Source of the DNA: Symbiodinium sp. CCMP2592
Taxonomy: Eukaryota; Sar; Dinophyceae; Suessiales; Symbiodiniaceae
Direction of reading: 5' to 3'
Length of the DNA: 64,000 nt
Assembly: GCA_905221615.1 (NCBI GenBank)
Contig: CAJNDT010006021.1
Location: 1-64,000, forward strand
The notes under the pieces were generated by a model. It was not told where the DNA came from, ran no database searches, and worked only from the letters and a program-made list of their open reading frames with translations. This document shows, in pieces, positions 50,726 to 61,974 of the stretch (position 1 is its first letter; each line of letters begins with the position of its first letter). The translations under genes were made by a program, and so were the position numbers.

Positions 50726-51942
50726 AGTGTGGGTTAGAAAGCGTTCTGGGTTTGGGGGAGTGTTTGGGATATTAGTTTTGGCTGGGTGCCAGTTTTTTTC
50801 AAAATATTTCGTGGAAACTCTCAGGACCAGGTCTGACTGGCATTGTATATTTTATGCCAAGTAGTCCATGGATAATTAAATTATTGTGAGTGTGTGTTTA
50901 TCCATAGTCTGCAGTTAGCAGTATTTATTATAATTATAATAATTAGTCTTATTTGTAAACTGTTACGTTATAAAACATCTTCTTGTCATACGACGAATGG
51001 TTTTCGGGGAAGCCTGCGTCATGTGCGGAAGATCAGTTATTTATTCATAGAAACAGTTATTAATAGCTTTTTGTTGCTATTTCCTGCTCCTTTTATTTAA
51101 TTCTTTATGATGATTATGAGCACTGATTCGTTACATTTGTATTTTATGATTCGTGCTAGATTTTCGGGCGAGCGTTTCTCACGTACACACCTGAGAGAAT
51201 CCCAAGGCAATCAGTGATGCGTAATTACTAGATTATCCTGACTGAAATCACATAGTCTTCGGGTCAAGGACTGACTGACAATCGGAATGTATGTGTTTCA
51301 GAGTCTGACTCCGGCCGCATTTTGCTTGCCATCCTCTGACTCTGACGTGCAGCCAGGGTAACCTGGTAACCTGGTACGGATGGCCGCTCTGTGCGGCACG
51401 AGGATCCGTCCGTCGTGTGAACAAAGATCCGATTCTTTGTGTTTCCCATGTGCTGCCGCAACAACATGTCCTTGTATTACGAGTTGTCTTCTGGTTGTGC
51501 GAGCAGTGATAGAGATGTGGCCGGTTCCACGGCAGTCCAGCAGGCTCAGGTCTAGGAGCTTTTCTGTCTGCAGCAGTGAGCCGGACGCATGCCCGCGGAG
51601 AAGAGGCGGAAAAGTGGAGGTGACGGCTCCGCCAAAAAGCGGGCTGCTGAGTCGGCGGAGGAACGTGCCAGCCAGGAGGAGCTCGGAGAGCAGCCGCATG
51701 TCATGCGGGTCACGGCTTGGTCGCTCGTTGAAAGTTTATTGCTACATCATAGTCATAGTTAGTTTTTATTATTATTATTATGTAGTTTGCTGAAATCACC
51801 AACATTCGATGCTTGGGTGTGAGTCTGAGTCTGTTGGCTGGATGAGACGTGGAAACAATATCGTTTGGCATTCGTCTGGTCTGATGGTGAAAGTTGATTC
51901 TGAGTCTGGTCGTCACAATTGAGGTTCCGGGACGTTGTCATG

Positions 51943-52258
51943 CCAGCTGGAGGTCCTGATCGGTACTTGACCCAGAAGTACCCCGACGAGGCTGTTGTTG
52001 CTTGGGTTTTCTGCTTATCTTCCCCCGCAAGTCATTGGTCCTTGATTCTGGGAGTCCAGTTTTGTCAGGAAGCCATGATGGACTTTGCTGCTTGGATTGA
52101 CAACCTCTGCCCTGCGACTGGCGAGCTGCTTGTCAGTCAACGGTCGTGTTTTCGTGTTTGCTGCAGGTCGTCAGCTTACTTTCCTTTCTTTGAGGACATA
52201 TGCCACGGACACGGACAAGCCGGCAATGCTGCGCCCATGGATGTTGTCCTGGCGCAGT
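51943..52258 (+). CDS. Possible exons of the 52-59 kb plus-strand gene(s)
   Basis: PAGGPDRYLTQKYPDEAVVA at 51943-52010 and MMDFAAWIDNLCPATGELLV at 52075-52130 read as protein in one frame with a probable intron between them (aggtcctgat...ccag context). No family was recognised. Confidence 0.3.
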
Positions 52259-52404
52259 GATTATGGCTGCAGTGGTGTTTTGGACCCTGAAGTAGGTGAA
52301 TGTCTCTTAGAGCTCATTCTTTGCCGGGGGCTGCTGGGCAAACATTATGGGACAGTCAAGTCATCATGATAATGAGTATTTCATGCTGGGCTGTTGGTTC
52401 CCTT

Positions 52405-52650
52405 GTGATGTCAGGTTCCAATCCAACCCAGATGCGGGTGTCGCCATAGAGAAACTGGCCTGCACAGCCGTCCCGGACGCATTTCTCGAAGGTGCGAGGA
52501 CCGCTTGCAGAAGTTTGCATCCAGGGAGCGGCTTGGCATATCAAAGATGTTCCTCAGTTTAAGCTGGGGGCCCGCCGGTCTGATCAAGCAATCTCGTTGC
52601 GCCATCATTATTTTGAGTCTGAGGTGCACTTCTCACGCCGTTCTCGGTCG
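52405..52650 (+). CDS. Possible exon(s), frame change inside
   Basis: NPDAGVAIEKLACTAVPDAF at 52425-52500 and, in another frame, HIKDVPQFKLGARRSDQAIS at about 52535-52650. An intron or a one-base shift near 52510 would join them. Unrecognised. Confidence 0.25.
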
Positions 52651-52777
52651 GGTACGTGAAGGGGTGGAAGCGGAGTGTGTGCCTGTTGGCGGCCCTTCAG
52701 GCCATACGTGAGTTGGACCTTGAAGCACAGGTTCCTGCGGCAGTCCTGGTCACTCGTCCTGACGCTGAGTGCGTGAG

Positions 52778-52922
52778 CTGAAGTTTCGTGGCAGCACCAC
52801 ACTGCACGCCCCAGATCCCAAGGCGAGCTTCCGCAACATCTGTGCGACCTTTGGTGCTTTCAGTGACACCAGGTCGAAGGTTCTGGCCAACCGAGGTCGG
52901 AGCCGTGACGTAGAACTTGCTT
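52778..52922 (+). CDS. Exon of an unrecognised protein
   Basis: Reads KFRGSTTLHAPDPKASFRNI...GAFSDTRSKVLANRG and is followed by GTAGTTTG, a possible donor. The other two frames are stopped or implausible. Confidence 0.4.
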
Positions 52923-53188
52923 CTGGTAGTTTGTGCAATTTCGAATAATGCCAGGAGCTACCATGGCTGCCGCCGCCACTCGCAAAGCACCCAACTGCTT
53001 CAACTTCTTGCGTCAGATCAACATCCTCAGCCGTGCTGGCGGTGGCACAGCCCAGAGTCAGTTGCAGGAAGCCGCGTGTTATCTATCCACTAGTCACTTA
53101 GTCTAAGTCTAGTGCTGCTTGGATTCGCGTCTGAGTCTATGACTCTTGAGCTGTATTTTGTACCGCCTGGTTTGTTGCTCGTGAACAG

Positions 53189-53401
53189 CAGATGCTCGCA
53201 TTTGCCGTCAATTTTGTGCAGGATTGGGAGAGTTCCACGAAGGTTGCCAAAGCCTTCTCCATCGGAGCCCAAGAATCCAAAGCGATGGTGAATTTGGTTT
53301 CGAAGATGCGGTCCGACGTCCGGACAGCCTTGCTGGAAGCAGTGAGGCAGAGAGGCATGGCAAAACTGCTGACGCACGAGGCCCCGCCGATTGAATTCTG
53401 A
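53189..53401 (+). CDS. Exon of an unrecognised protein
   Basis: From a possible acceptor (gaacag or attttgtgcag) it reads DWESSTKVAKAFSIGAQESK, MRSDVRTALLEAVRQRGMAK and ends EAPPIEF with a TGA at 53399. Helical character, no domain known. Confidence 0.4.
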   Translation, partial: QMLAFAVNFVQDWESSTKVAKAFSIGAQESKAMVNLVSKMRSDVRTALLEAVRQRGMAKLLTHEAPPIEF

Positions 53402-54059
53402 AGTCAAACAAACTGAGGGTTGAGAGTGGGTTTGAGGCAACTTCGGATTCAGGTATTTTTTGATTACTTACCAGTTTTCATGTTGTAGTGCTTGCCAGTA
53501 CAGCAGGCTCCCAACAGATTTAAGGTTCTCGAAACACCTCGCAAGTGACCGGAGCCGGACGTGGAGCAACCCCATGTGATGCAGGTCAATGCTGATTTCA
53601 ATCACAAACCTTAAATAAGTCAGTGTAGATCCCCATGCTGTGTCAAAGGCATCTGCAGTATGTTGCGTCATCCGGATCAGATTCTCATTGCCATGATGAT
53701 GCTGATGCTGGTTCGTGCTTGTTGTCAGTTTGTGGTGAAAGTGGTGCTGTGGATGTTTTTAATTCATCATTTCAGGGAAAACATCATAACTGTCAAAGCC
53801 CGAAGAGTCAGTTTGGCAGGCCATCAGCAAGGACATCTTCAATGTCTCGTGGTCCAGCGCTGTGGGACCTGCTGCTGCTTGGGAGAAGCAACTCACGAAC
53901 AAAACAAACAGTTCTGAGTTGGTGCCTCGCCTATGTATGGCTGCTATGCAAAACAAACTTCGACTAACTAATCATTTTGTCACTGTGTGCGGGAGAGACA
54001 TTCATTGTTGACTTGAGTTTAGTGCTGTTATATGACGTGACTGAGTTGATGCTTCTGAT

Positions 54060-54345
54060 CCAGAGAATGTGCGGCGAGTACGATCAGAATGTCCCTTCCA
54101 TGCGAAAGGCTTGGGGATACCAGGTAGCCTTGGGACGGCACCAGGTGTGCGGAGCATACCTGCACTTCAGGGCCTTGATGGAGAAACGCATCCCTGGAGG
54201 GAAATGGAAGGAGGTGCAAACTTCCTTGGACTCCCAGTTTCAGTACGGCTTTCTCGATGTAGACTTGAGCCACGTGCTTTGCAACGAAGTGCCCCCGGGC
54301 AGCCTGGAGTCCATCAGCGCATGCCGGTGCCCCGGCAGTCAGTAT
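54060..54345 (+). CDS. Exon of an unrecognised protein
   Basis: RMCGEYDQNVPSMRKAWGYQ, ALMEKRIPGGKWKEVQTSLD, FLDVDLSHVLCNEVPPGS. The neighbouring frame is also open but its composition (Arg/Gly/Pro) is less natural. Confidence 0.4.
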
Positions 54346-54489
54346 GAAAACTTTCATCATCCAAGTGCTGTTTGAATCTTTGTCTTCAGCAACGAGTGGT
54401 AGTACTACTAGTTACAAGTTTTGCGAGTTACTAGTTAGTACTACTTACTACGTTGAACTACTACTGTACTACTGTTTCTTACTTACTTG

Positions 54490-54567
<78 letters not shown>
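54490..54567. repeat. (CTA)26 microsatellite
   Basis: CTA/TAC units directly downstream of the 54.1-kb exon; reads as poly-Leu or poly-Tyr by-products. Confidence 0.95.
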
Positions 54568-54568
<1 letters not shown>

Positions 54569-55754
54569 GGTTACGGTCCAGTGCCAGGTTGGCCAGGCTC
54601 CGTGATGCATTCAGGAATAACGCTCTAAACTCTTATTATTATCCAACGCTGATCGAAGTGGTAACAACTTAAAGCTTGATCCTCGTATCCTAACAAATCG
54701 GGTCTATAGGTCCCACCAGGTGGTATCCGCTCACTGTCACTTGGAATCACTATTAATTTAACTAATATAATTTCTTCGGCCGGGTCTTATCCTGATAAGC
54801 GTTATGGGGTCCCTGTGTCCATCATATCATCATAACAGGTGGGTCCCGGTATCTTCACTCTTCATGTTGGGGGGGGGGCTTGGTACTGCAATCCTTCTGG
54901 GTCCTGGTTTCCTCAGAGGGGTCCTGCCCTAAAGGAATTCCGAACTATAAACCAGTACTACCTCCAAATTACAACTAATACTTTAAGAGCTCAGAGCGAG
55001 GCTGTAAATATTTAGATTTGGCAGGTCGATGCCATGTCCATGCAATTCCGACAGGCGAAGGCAAATCCAACAATCTTGGGCTTCTCGAACTCCCATGTGC
55101 TATGCCGGCTATCTGATACAGCAGGAAGCATGCAGCAGGAGGGATGATGGCACACATCAAGACAGTGAGACGTGAAATGGCTGCCAGTCGTGGAGCCGGA
55201 CTCGAATTCCCATGTGCATTGTCGACAATCTGTCAAATGATGGCTGACACGTTGACCAGTCAGTGTCATTTCACGGTCGCACGGAACTTTCGCGGCATGA
55301 GCGTGAACTTGACAATTAGAACGCGGATGTGCAAGCACGCCGCCATGTTCGTCCAGTTGGCACACTGCAGTGAGGGGTCATCGTGCGTCCTGCAATGCAT
55401 GCAGAATAATTTAATCTTGACCGCACGTTGAATTGGCGATGTGTGGGGATGCGTGACTGTGCCGCACGTGGCATGCTAACACACCACTATATTCGGACAC
55501 TGCGTTTTCAATAATAATGGCATATTGCAATGACCGGTTGTCGTGCGTCATGACAGGACATGCAATGCATGCGGATCCTGATCGCGTGTTCAATGGGCCA
55601 TGGGTTTGGACGACTTCAGGGTGACTTTGGGGCTCACTGACTGGCTGGGCTGCTGTTATCCTAAAGCCTAGTAATGGGTGGTAGCATGGCACCGTTGCAT
55701 TCCAGCCTGGCGTCGTAATGGATTTGTCACCCTCCTGGCAGTTAATTTGCCAGT
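54568..55754. other. No supported gene
   Basis: Contains a G9 run at 54870-54878 and scattered 'gcatgc'/'catgtgcat' words (for example tcccatgtgc at 55090 and 55210) suggesting old duplications around 55.05-55.25 kb. Short conflicting frames only. Confidence 0.4.
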
Positions 55755-55804
<50 letters not shown>

Positions 55805-55886
55805 TTATTACTACTACTACTACTCCTACTAGTACTAGTACTAGTACTTGTACTACTACAACTATTACTACTTTACTACTACTACG

Positions 55887-55952
<66 letters not shown>
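55755..55952. repeat. (ACT)n microsatellite, long, interrupted
   Basis: About 200 bases of CTA-type repeats with a degenerate centre (55803-55885). The same unit as the tract at 54.5 kb, in the same orientation. Confidence 0.95.
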
Positions 55953-55953
<1 letters not shown>

Positions 55954-56324
55954 GTCTAGTGCAACTACTACTGCTAGTCTACTAGTCTACTTTTGAGTAC
56001 TATGACCACGAAGACTACTTGCTGTTGCTGCTGACTGCTACTAGTAACAATTAGTTACGGTTGGTGCTGGTTAGTGTTATTCTTTGTCTTCTTAGAATTC
56101 AGTGGTCTCACACTAGAGAAAAGTCAAGAAAGAATAGCAATAACCAGCACCAAGAAAGATCAGTAATAATAATAGTAACGGGTCGAGGGTTCAGGCTTCA
56201 GGGTTTAGGGGTTTTCGGTTTAATATAAACTATTATTATTACTGAGTAAGCATGGAGTACGGTTGCGGTGTGTTAAATTAAAAGTCAGACTACTTACCAT
56301 GGTTTAGTTCGTTCTGATCCCAAA

Positions 56325-56585
56325 ATGCTCAGGCCCTACCTGCGGCAAGTCGAGATAGCGGAGGACGAGAAGAAAAGTGCGGAAGCGGAGAAGATGAAGA
56401 AACAGGTTCGGGAGGCCAGCTGTCAGCAGCTCATGGCCCAGATCGAGAATGACATGGCGCAGTTGCATGGACGGGACATGAATGACATGAACAAGCACAG
56501 GGCAGCGCGGGAAACGGCTTTGGATGTCAAGTACATTCGTGACCGGCAATCGTTGCGTGCAAGAATTAGTTGCCCGCCATGTTAG
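56325..56585 (+). CDS. Coiled-coil exon of an unrecognised protein
   Basis: MLRPYLRQVEIAEDEKKSAE, AEKMKKQVREASCQQLMAQI, highly charged and helical, predicted coiled coil. The frame ends at 56583; a donor probably lies before that near 56560. Confidence 0.45.
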   Translation: MLRPYLRQVEIAEDEKKSAEAEKMKKQVREASCQQLMAQIENDMAQLHGRDMNDMNKHRAARETALDVKYIRDRQSLRARISCPPC

Positions 56586-56602
56586 CCAGTTGACATCGTC
56601 CC

Positions 56603-57304
56603 GGGAATGCTGTTCGAACTCAGGCAAGGACACCTGTTCGTGGAGAACTTCATGAAGTCTTCGTGTCAACTTCTTCGTCTGGAGGAAGATGCGGATGTCG
56701 TGAAATCCGCGATCCTGAACAAGTTCTTGTCTTACTGCGAGGAATTCCGTGGATGTGCTGGCTCGGTGTAGCAAAGTTGCACTTTCATCATATCCGCGAG
56801 GGCTGCATGGCCAAGTCATATGTTGCTGGGCAGTGCTCTGACTCAGGTATGTCCTGGTGCTTCTGGATTTCACCGTGTTTCCAGCCAACGGGCTTTACGT
56901 GAAGCAAGCGCTGGACGTTTGCTCCAACGTCCTTGCGCTTTCCCAAACGCATGCTGCACACGTGCAATTGCCTTTGGTCCAAAAGCAAACGTCAACGGCG
57001 GCTGCGGTCAAGCATCGCAGAAGCGTCGAGGATCACTTCATGAAGGCGAACGTGTCCCTGCGGGATGGAGTGTCCCTGCTGTTCTCCAAAGACCTGGATG
57101 CGACAGCTTCGGACCGTCGCGCCCTTTCCCAAGCATGCGTGGCGTGCATGTACGAGGACTTCAAGGAGTGCTCCTTTGTGAAGCGGCTTGCCTGCATGGC
57201 CCGAATTAGTCCTGTCTGCAGTGTCTTGGAAATTGCCTGGTGTGAAAACCCGAGGAGTGCAGCGGTCACGGAGGGCCGCATCGGACCAGTGCCGTTGATC
57301 CGGG
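56603..57304 (+). CDS. Two exons of an unrecognised protein
   Basis: About 56603-56765 reads VDIVPGMLFELRQGHLFVEN and AILNKFLSYCEEFRGCAGS. About 56870-57303 reads FPANGLYVKQALDVCSNVLA, VSLRDGVSLLFSKDLDATAS, SVLEIAWCENPRSAAVTEGR and is followed by GTGAGTG, a standard donor. Both are on the plus strand, in line with the 56.3-kb exon. Three nearby Cys-containing stretches show no zinc-finger spacing. Confidence 0.5.
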
Positions 57305-57557
57305 TGAGTGATTTCATTGGCTACGATGATTTGCTGCGACCAGGGGCGGCGGCCCGTGTGGAACAGCAACTTAGTAAACATATATTTGTTTGTTGACGGC
57401 ATTGTGAGTGACGGTACCGTGTATGCCCCTGTTGCACAACTAGGCTACCTTCTGAAGCACGTGTCACTTTACTTTGTACTTAGTGTGCAGACAAGAGTCC
57501 TTGTACACATCGAGACGTCGTGTTGATGTTGCAAAGTTCCCACCATGATTTATCAAG

Positions 57558-57726
57558 GTCATTGCTCAGTCTGTCGGTGCACTGAGGAAGGGCATCCCGT
57601 GCCATGCCGCCATTATAGATGCGTACTTCAAAGGCCTTGAGATCGAGGAGAAAGTCCGCTGCATCATTTTTGATTTGCTGCCAAACAAGTCTGTGACTGA
57701 GGAGGGACGACTGATTGAATCACTGG
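57558..57726 (+). CDS. Exon of an unrecognised protein
   Basis: After the acceptor tatcaag it reads VIAQSVGALRKGIPCHAAII, GLEIEEKVRCIIFDLLPNKS, EEGRLIESL, with a possible GTCAGT donor at 57725. Confidence 0.5.
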
Positions 57727-57783
57727 TCAGTGTTGGTCCTTTAGCAAGTGCGTGCATTAGGTCATTAGGACTAGCCAGAAGCC

Positions 57784-58394
57784 GAGGCATGCAGAATTTG
57801 CACGGGCCGCAATCGACGCGTTGTTGACTCAGCCAGCGCCGCAGACCCCGAAGTAAGTATGTGGGGGTTCTGAGGGCGGATCAATTTGATGACATCAACA
57901 AGTTCATGCGCAGCAAGATCTTCAAGGTGTGGGACCAGGCCGCAGATGCCCCCCCGAAGCAACGGCCTCGCTCGGAGACCGCAGGGCCTGCAACGGACAT
58001 CCAGCTGGATGTCTTGGCATGCCATCGTGGGCAGGCGACTTGGCCAGCTGAGATCCTGCAGAAGTTCCCCACGGGAACACCAGAGTACCAGAAGCTTGCG
58101 GACCTCAAGGCAAAGTTTGACAAGGACTTCCCGAGGGCCCCCACGCAGCCACCTCGTGATGCCGAGACCCGTGCATCCGGAGCTTGTGATTACTCAATCA
58201 ATGGGGGTGTCAGGCCCGTTGACTTGGAACGCACCGTGGACCTTGAAAGCTTCCCTCTGGACTCTTTCCCGGAGGATCGGTTGCTTGGCGTGTATTGGAA
58301 GCATCACAGGTTATTGCTCGAGTGTGATCCGGTCTCATTTGTTGCAGATGTAGCCAAAAAGTGTCAAAGGTGGGACTCACACGGAGTCGAGTGA
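57784..58394 (+). CDS. Exon(s) of an unrecognised protein
   Basis: EFARAAIDALLTQPAPQTPK to about 57852, then VGVLRADQFDDINKFMRSKI, WDQAADAPPKQRPRSETAGP, LDVLACHRGQATWPAEILQK, LDSFPEDRLLGVYWKHHRLL, ending at TGA 58392 or at a donor shortly before. Good composition over about 170 residues; no known domain. Confidence 0.5.
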
Positions 58395-58934
58395 GAGTGG
58401 ACTCTGTAATTCCTTGCAGTCAGTATGCTTAGCAGCCGGATTGTCATGACGATTGACTTTTACTAAATTTTAAAATTCTTAGTTTGTCTTATATTGACTC
58501 ACTAGTTGTTTCTTGGGCCTATGGGCCGCGCGTGAATGATTGCTGTATACTAGTCCATAAATTTTATGTGCCAGTCTCTGAGACTGCGAACAAAACGCTG
58601 AACTTTGGTTTCGGGGTGACACGAGAACTTCAAGTTAAATTATCTAGTCATGCTAGTTAATTATTGCTTCTCTATTCCCAACTGCTGTCTTCTGAAACCA
58701 CTGCCTAGTATCTTTTGATTCTGAACTGTAATTAACTGTGGACTGTTATTCGTTGTGACATTGTGTTTTGGCTCATGGTCTGTCTCAGTTTGCATCCTGC
58801 TTACCCCGTGGTTCATTGTCGCGATTACTGCTCTCGTCTCCCACGGTTGTTTGTACGTTTTTTTACAGTCAGAGGAAAACAGCTTGGGAGCTGTGCACAA
58901 AGTCATTCTGAGATGATGTTCCAAGGCTGGGTCA

Positions 58935-59128
58935 CATGGCAGGCAAGGCTGGCAAGCCTGCAATTGCCATTGGCAAATCCTATGCTCTCTACATGGGGAA
59001 CGCCACAGACGCGGACATGTGGGTGACTCCTGGAGAGCAGTTTGGATTTGGGACTGGCCAATTCAAGGACAAGATCGTCGGCTGCCTGGCTGGGTCTTTT
59101 CAGTTGGGATTCAGGAGATCAGTTTCAT
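58935..59128 (+). CDS. Exon of an unrecognised protein
   Basis: GKAGKPAIAIGKSYALYMGN, WVTPGEQFGFGTGQFKDKIV, GCLAGSFQLGF; acceptor likely cacatggcag at about 58940. Gly-rich, beta-like. Confidence 0.45.
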
Positions 59129-59265
59129 AATAATTTACAATTAAATTAAATATGGGCTGCCGTGTGGCTGTGGCTGAGTCTCTGTCTTTCCGCTTGGGCC
59201 AGATGAGTTCTCGGAAACATTATGCCGGCCAAGTTGTGGCTGATGGGTGAGTCGTTGTGCTGTGA

Positions 59266-59454
59266 TTGATTCCAAACCAAGACGATGGCTCCGTTGAATC
59301 CGGCGGCCTGGCTTTCCGGCTGTCGAACGATCTGGAGTACATTGCTCTCCGCAAGGAGCCCCTCCCGCTTTGCGAGCTTCTCCGAAGGTTGTGTGACGAG
59401 AACGGCCTGGGGGAGATCGAGCTGGAGAGTCACGTGTTGCAGTCAAAAGTCTGG
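59266..59454 (+). CDS. Exon of an unrecognised protein
   Basis: DDGSVESGGLAFRLSNDLEY, REP-like RKEPLPLCELLRRLCDENGL, ESHVLQSK followed by GTCTGG. The same orientation as the preceding exons. Confidence 0.45.
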
Positions 59455-59612
59455 CCGAGCGCAGCTTGTCATAATATTATTTTGAATTTTGTTGCGGTGC
59501 TGAAATCACGTGATCATGTCGCCTTCTCTTAGTCAGTCTTGTGTGATTGAGAAGATGCGTTTTATTCATGATCCTTCCGCAGCTGCTGTGCTGCTGGAAC
59601 CAGGTGTAGGCA

Positions 59613-60239
59613 GTGCCGGTTCGTGCGATGTGTGAGCCGGGGCATCAGGATGTTGACTGGGCAATATGCGTGGGCTGTGCCACGCAATTCATTGCCAGCG
59701 GTCACAGACACTGCTGCGGCCGTTGCCACGAGAGTGGTGGACTCAGTCACTCACGAGGGTGCCTCAGAAGGCGTCGCAGGGCTCGCCGACTTGTTGGCGA
59801 TAGCTATCGCAACCAGGACGGCATATGTTACACCTCGCAATGCAACAGGCATGCTGGCGCAGGCTACAGTTGCTGCTGCTCCTATTGCTTCGAAACGCAC
59901 GGACGCCTCCACAGCGTCCGCTGCCAGAATCGTGGTCGTGGCCGTGCTCAGGCTGCTCAGGGCGCTCAGGTCGTTGACCATGGACAGCAGAGTTTGGGAG
60001 CAAGCGCAGGTGCCGATGTTACTGTTACAGATGACGAAGGCCCTGCAGAGCATGACGATGCAACTACTGCAAGCTGTGCCGCATCCGAAGCCGTTAGTGG
60101 TGCCGCGGTTGCAGCAGCGCCAGATGGACATGGCCAGTTCGGCCAGGATGATGTTGGTTCCGACGAGCAGCAGTTCCAGGCCAGCGCACAGTGTTTTGAG
60201 GACGGCCGGGTTACAAGCGACCTGAACAGCCTGGATTGA
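59613..60239 (+). CDS. Cys/His-rich protein, probable zinc-binding repeats
   Basis: Of two open plus-strand frames this one has spaced Cys/His clusters: CEPGHQDVDWAICVGC, GHRHCCGRCHESGGLSHSRG, YSCCCSYCFETHGRLHSVRC. The blocks C-C-x2-C-x~7-H-x3-C recur twice with the same layout (GRCHESGG.SHSRGC, SYCFETHG.LHSVRC), which argues for real coding and metal binding. I recall similar repeated blocks in dinoflagellate proteins. The C-terminal half is acidic and Ala-rich, ending at TGA 60237. The start may be in an earlier exon. Function unknown. Confidence 0.45.
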   Translation: MPVRAMCEPGHQDVDWAICVGCATQFIASGHRHCCGRCHESGGLSHSRGCLRRRRRARRLVGDSYRNQDGICYTSQCNRHAGAGYSCCCSYCFETHGRLHSVRCQNRGRGRAQAAQGAQVVDHGQQSLGASAGADVTVTDDEGPAEHDDATTASCAASEAVSGAAVAAAPDGHGQFGQDDVGSDEQQFQASAQCFEDGRVTSDLNSLD

Positions 60240-60404
60240 GCGTTCCGACGGCTGTATCGTGCTCAGCTACAAAAAGAGCAAATCCATTCTGAGTGTGCCA
60301 GCCTGTCAGTCCAGTGTTACTTACAGTTACGCTTGACTTAGCATTACTTGTGATTCGCTCTTCGTGCCAGCAGCATCATCCTCAGAGCCAGCATCAGAAT
60401 GTAC

Positions 60405-60515
60405 ATTCGACAACTAATATTTATAATACAATAAATAATAATAACAGTTAGTTATATGTTATTTAATTAATAATATACTAAATAATATGTATATACATAA
60501 TATATATGATATATC

Positions 60516-60557
<42 letters not shown>

Positions 60558-60655
60558 TATTATTAGAAATATGATTTAAAGTATATATTATATAACATTT
60601 TTGTTTTATAGTCTAGATTATATATGAAGTATATTACATATATTACGTTAATTTG
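60405..60655. repeat. AT-rich island with (TA)n
   Basis: About 250 bases almost free of G and C, with a perfect TA run at about 60525-60550. No gene between 60240 and 60808. Confidence 0.85.
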
Positions 60656-60808
60656 GCACTTGCAGTTTTGGGCTCCTGAGGCCTTAGGCTCCTTGTTGAA
60701 GCTCGTTACAGCAGAACTCCTGATTACGTGAGAGATTCTGAGAGATGCAGGTGTAACATGACATATCTCGAATGAGCTGTAGGTAGGCCCAGGTAGGTAG
60801 GCTTTGCA

Positions 60809-61936
60809 ATGTCCATAACAAGCATTGCAGCAACCAGATCCGAGTTCTGGGCAGTGTTGGAGGGATATTCTGCGCAGGTTACCGAGGATGCCTTTGGGGT
60901 TATCCGACCCGACGGCACTGTTGCCACCTGGGGCGGCCGTGGTGGTGGTCGCGTCAGCACTGCTGTGCAGGATCGTCTGATCACAGTGAAGGCAATCCAG
61001 GCCTCCGATTGTGCCTTTGCCGCCATCCGTGGCGACGATACTGTCGTGACATGGGGCAGCGAGCTCGGGGGTGGTGACAGCGAGGCTGTGCAGGATCAGC
61101 TTCAACATGTTCAGCAAATCCAGTCTACGGAGCTGGCATTTGCAGCAATTCGGTCCGACGGCTCGGTTGTCACCTGGGGTTATCCTCACTGTGGTGGCGA
61201 CAGCAGTGCGGTGCAGCATCAGCTCCAAGAGGATGTGGTTTGCATCCAGAGTTCCAAAGAAGCCTTTGCGGCGATCAAGGCCGATGGATCTATCGTGACC
61301 TGGGGCAATGCCAACCTGTTGCTGTCAACGATTTCTTCGATGCCGAGGGCAATCTCCATCAGTGCAGCTTGGTGGGCCTTCGCAGCCATCCAATGTGATG
61401 GCTCCGTCTTCACTTGGGGACAGCCAAAGTATGGAGGTGACAGCAGCGCTGTGCAGGATCGGCTGCAGGAGGTTCGAGCGATTTCAGCATCGGAAAGAGC
61501 ATTTGCAGCACTGCTCGCCGACGGCTCCGTAGTCACCTGGGGTGACGCTTATTTGGGTGGCGACAGCAGCGCAGTTGAAGAGCAGTTGCGGAACGTGAAG
61601 GAGATCTGTGCTGCCGGTGATGCTTTCGCGGCCATCTTGGAGAACGGAACGGTTGTCACTTGGGGTGATCCCATGGAGGGTGGCGACAGCAGTGCAGTGC
61701 AAGACCAGCTCACGAGTGTCATTGCTGTGCAGGGCAATTGCGCAGCTTTTGCCGCCATCAAGGAGGATGGCTCAGTCGTCACATGGGGCGAAGAAAGTGT
61801 CGGTGGTGACAGCAGAGCCGTGCGTGAACAGCTGCGCGGCGTAAGTTCGATAGCAGCTGGCCGAGTGTACTTCGCCGCCCTAAAGGGCGGCTCAGGCGGC
61901 TCAGGCTCTGTTGTGGTGCAATGGCCAGAGATGTGA
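60809..61936 (+). CDS. RCC1-like beta-propeller repeat protein
   Basis: Eight clear repeats and a degenerate ninth, each about 40 residues: AFAAI..DGSVVTWG....GGDSSAVQDQL..V..I. Examples are AFAAIRSDGSVVTWGYPHCG and AFAALLADGSVVTWGDAYLG. The pattern is that of regulator-of-chromosome-condensation/HERC-type propellers, which act as protein-interaction platforms; such stand-alone repeat proteins are abundant in dinoflagellates. No HECT or other enzyme domain is attached. ATG 60809 starts MSITSIAATRSEFWAVLEGY, a degenerate first repeat, so the start is plausible, though earlier exons are possible. The stop is TGA 61934. Single-exon here, unlike its neighbours, which could reflect a retrocopy. 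Confidence 0.8.
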   Translation: MSITSIAATRSEFWAVLEGYSAQVTEDAFGVIRPDGTVATWGGRGGGRVSTAVQDRLITVKAIQASDCAFAAIRGDDTVVTWGSELGGGDSEAVQDQLQHVQQIQSTELAFAAIRSDGSVVTWGYPHCGGDSSAVQHQLQEDVVCIQSSKEAFAAIKADGSIVTWGNANLLLSTISSMPRAISISAAWWAFAAIQCDGSVFTWGQPKYGGDSSAVQDRLQEVRAISASERAFAALLADGSVVTWGDAYLGGDSSAVEEQLRNVKEICAAGDAFAAILENGTVVTWGDPMEGGDSSAVQDQLTSVIAVQGNCAAFAAIKEDGSVVTWGEESVGGDSRAVREQLRGVSSIAAGRVYFAALKGGSGGSGSVVVQWPEM

Positions 61937-61974
61937 GCCGTTGAAGTTGAAAATGCTCGAGTGTCGCAGTGCCT

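Larger units (their letters stand above)
49483..51918. other. Non-coding region between genes
   Basis: Apart from the tandem duplication and the large inverted repeat there is AT-rich sequence at 50.75-51.25 kb and conflicting short frames at 51.3-51.8 kb. No gene is supported. Confidence 0.5.

Noticed and set aside
55718-55959. Poly-Leu/poly-Tyr frames over the ACT arrays (also 54.5 kb)
   Set aside because: Microsatellite by-products, not membrane proteins.
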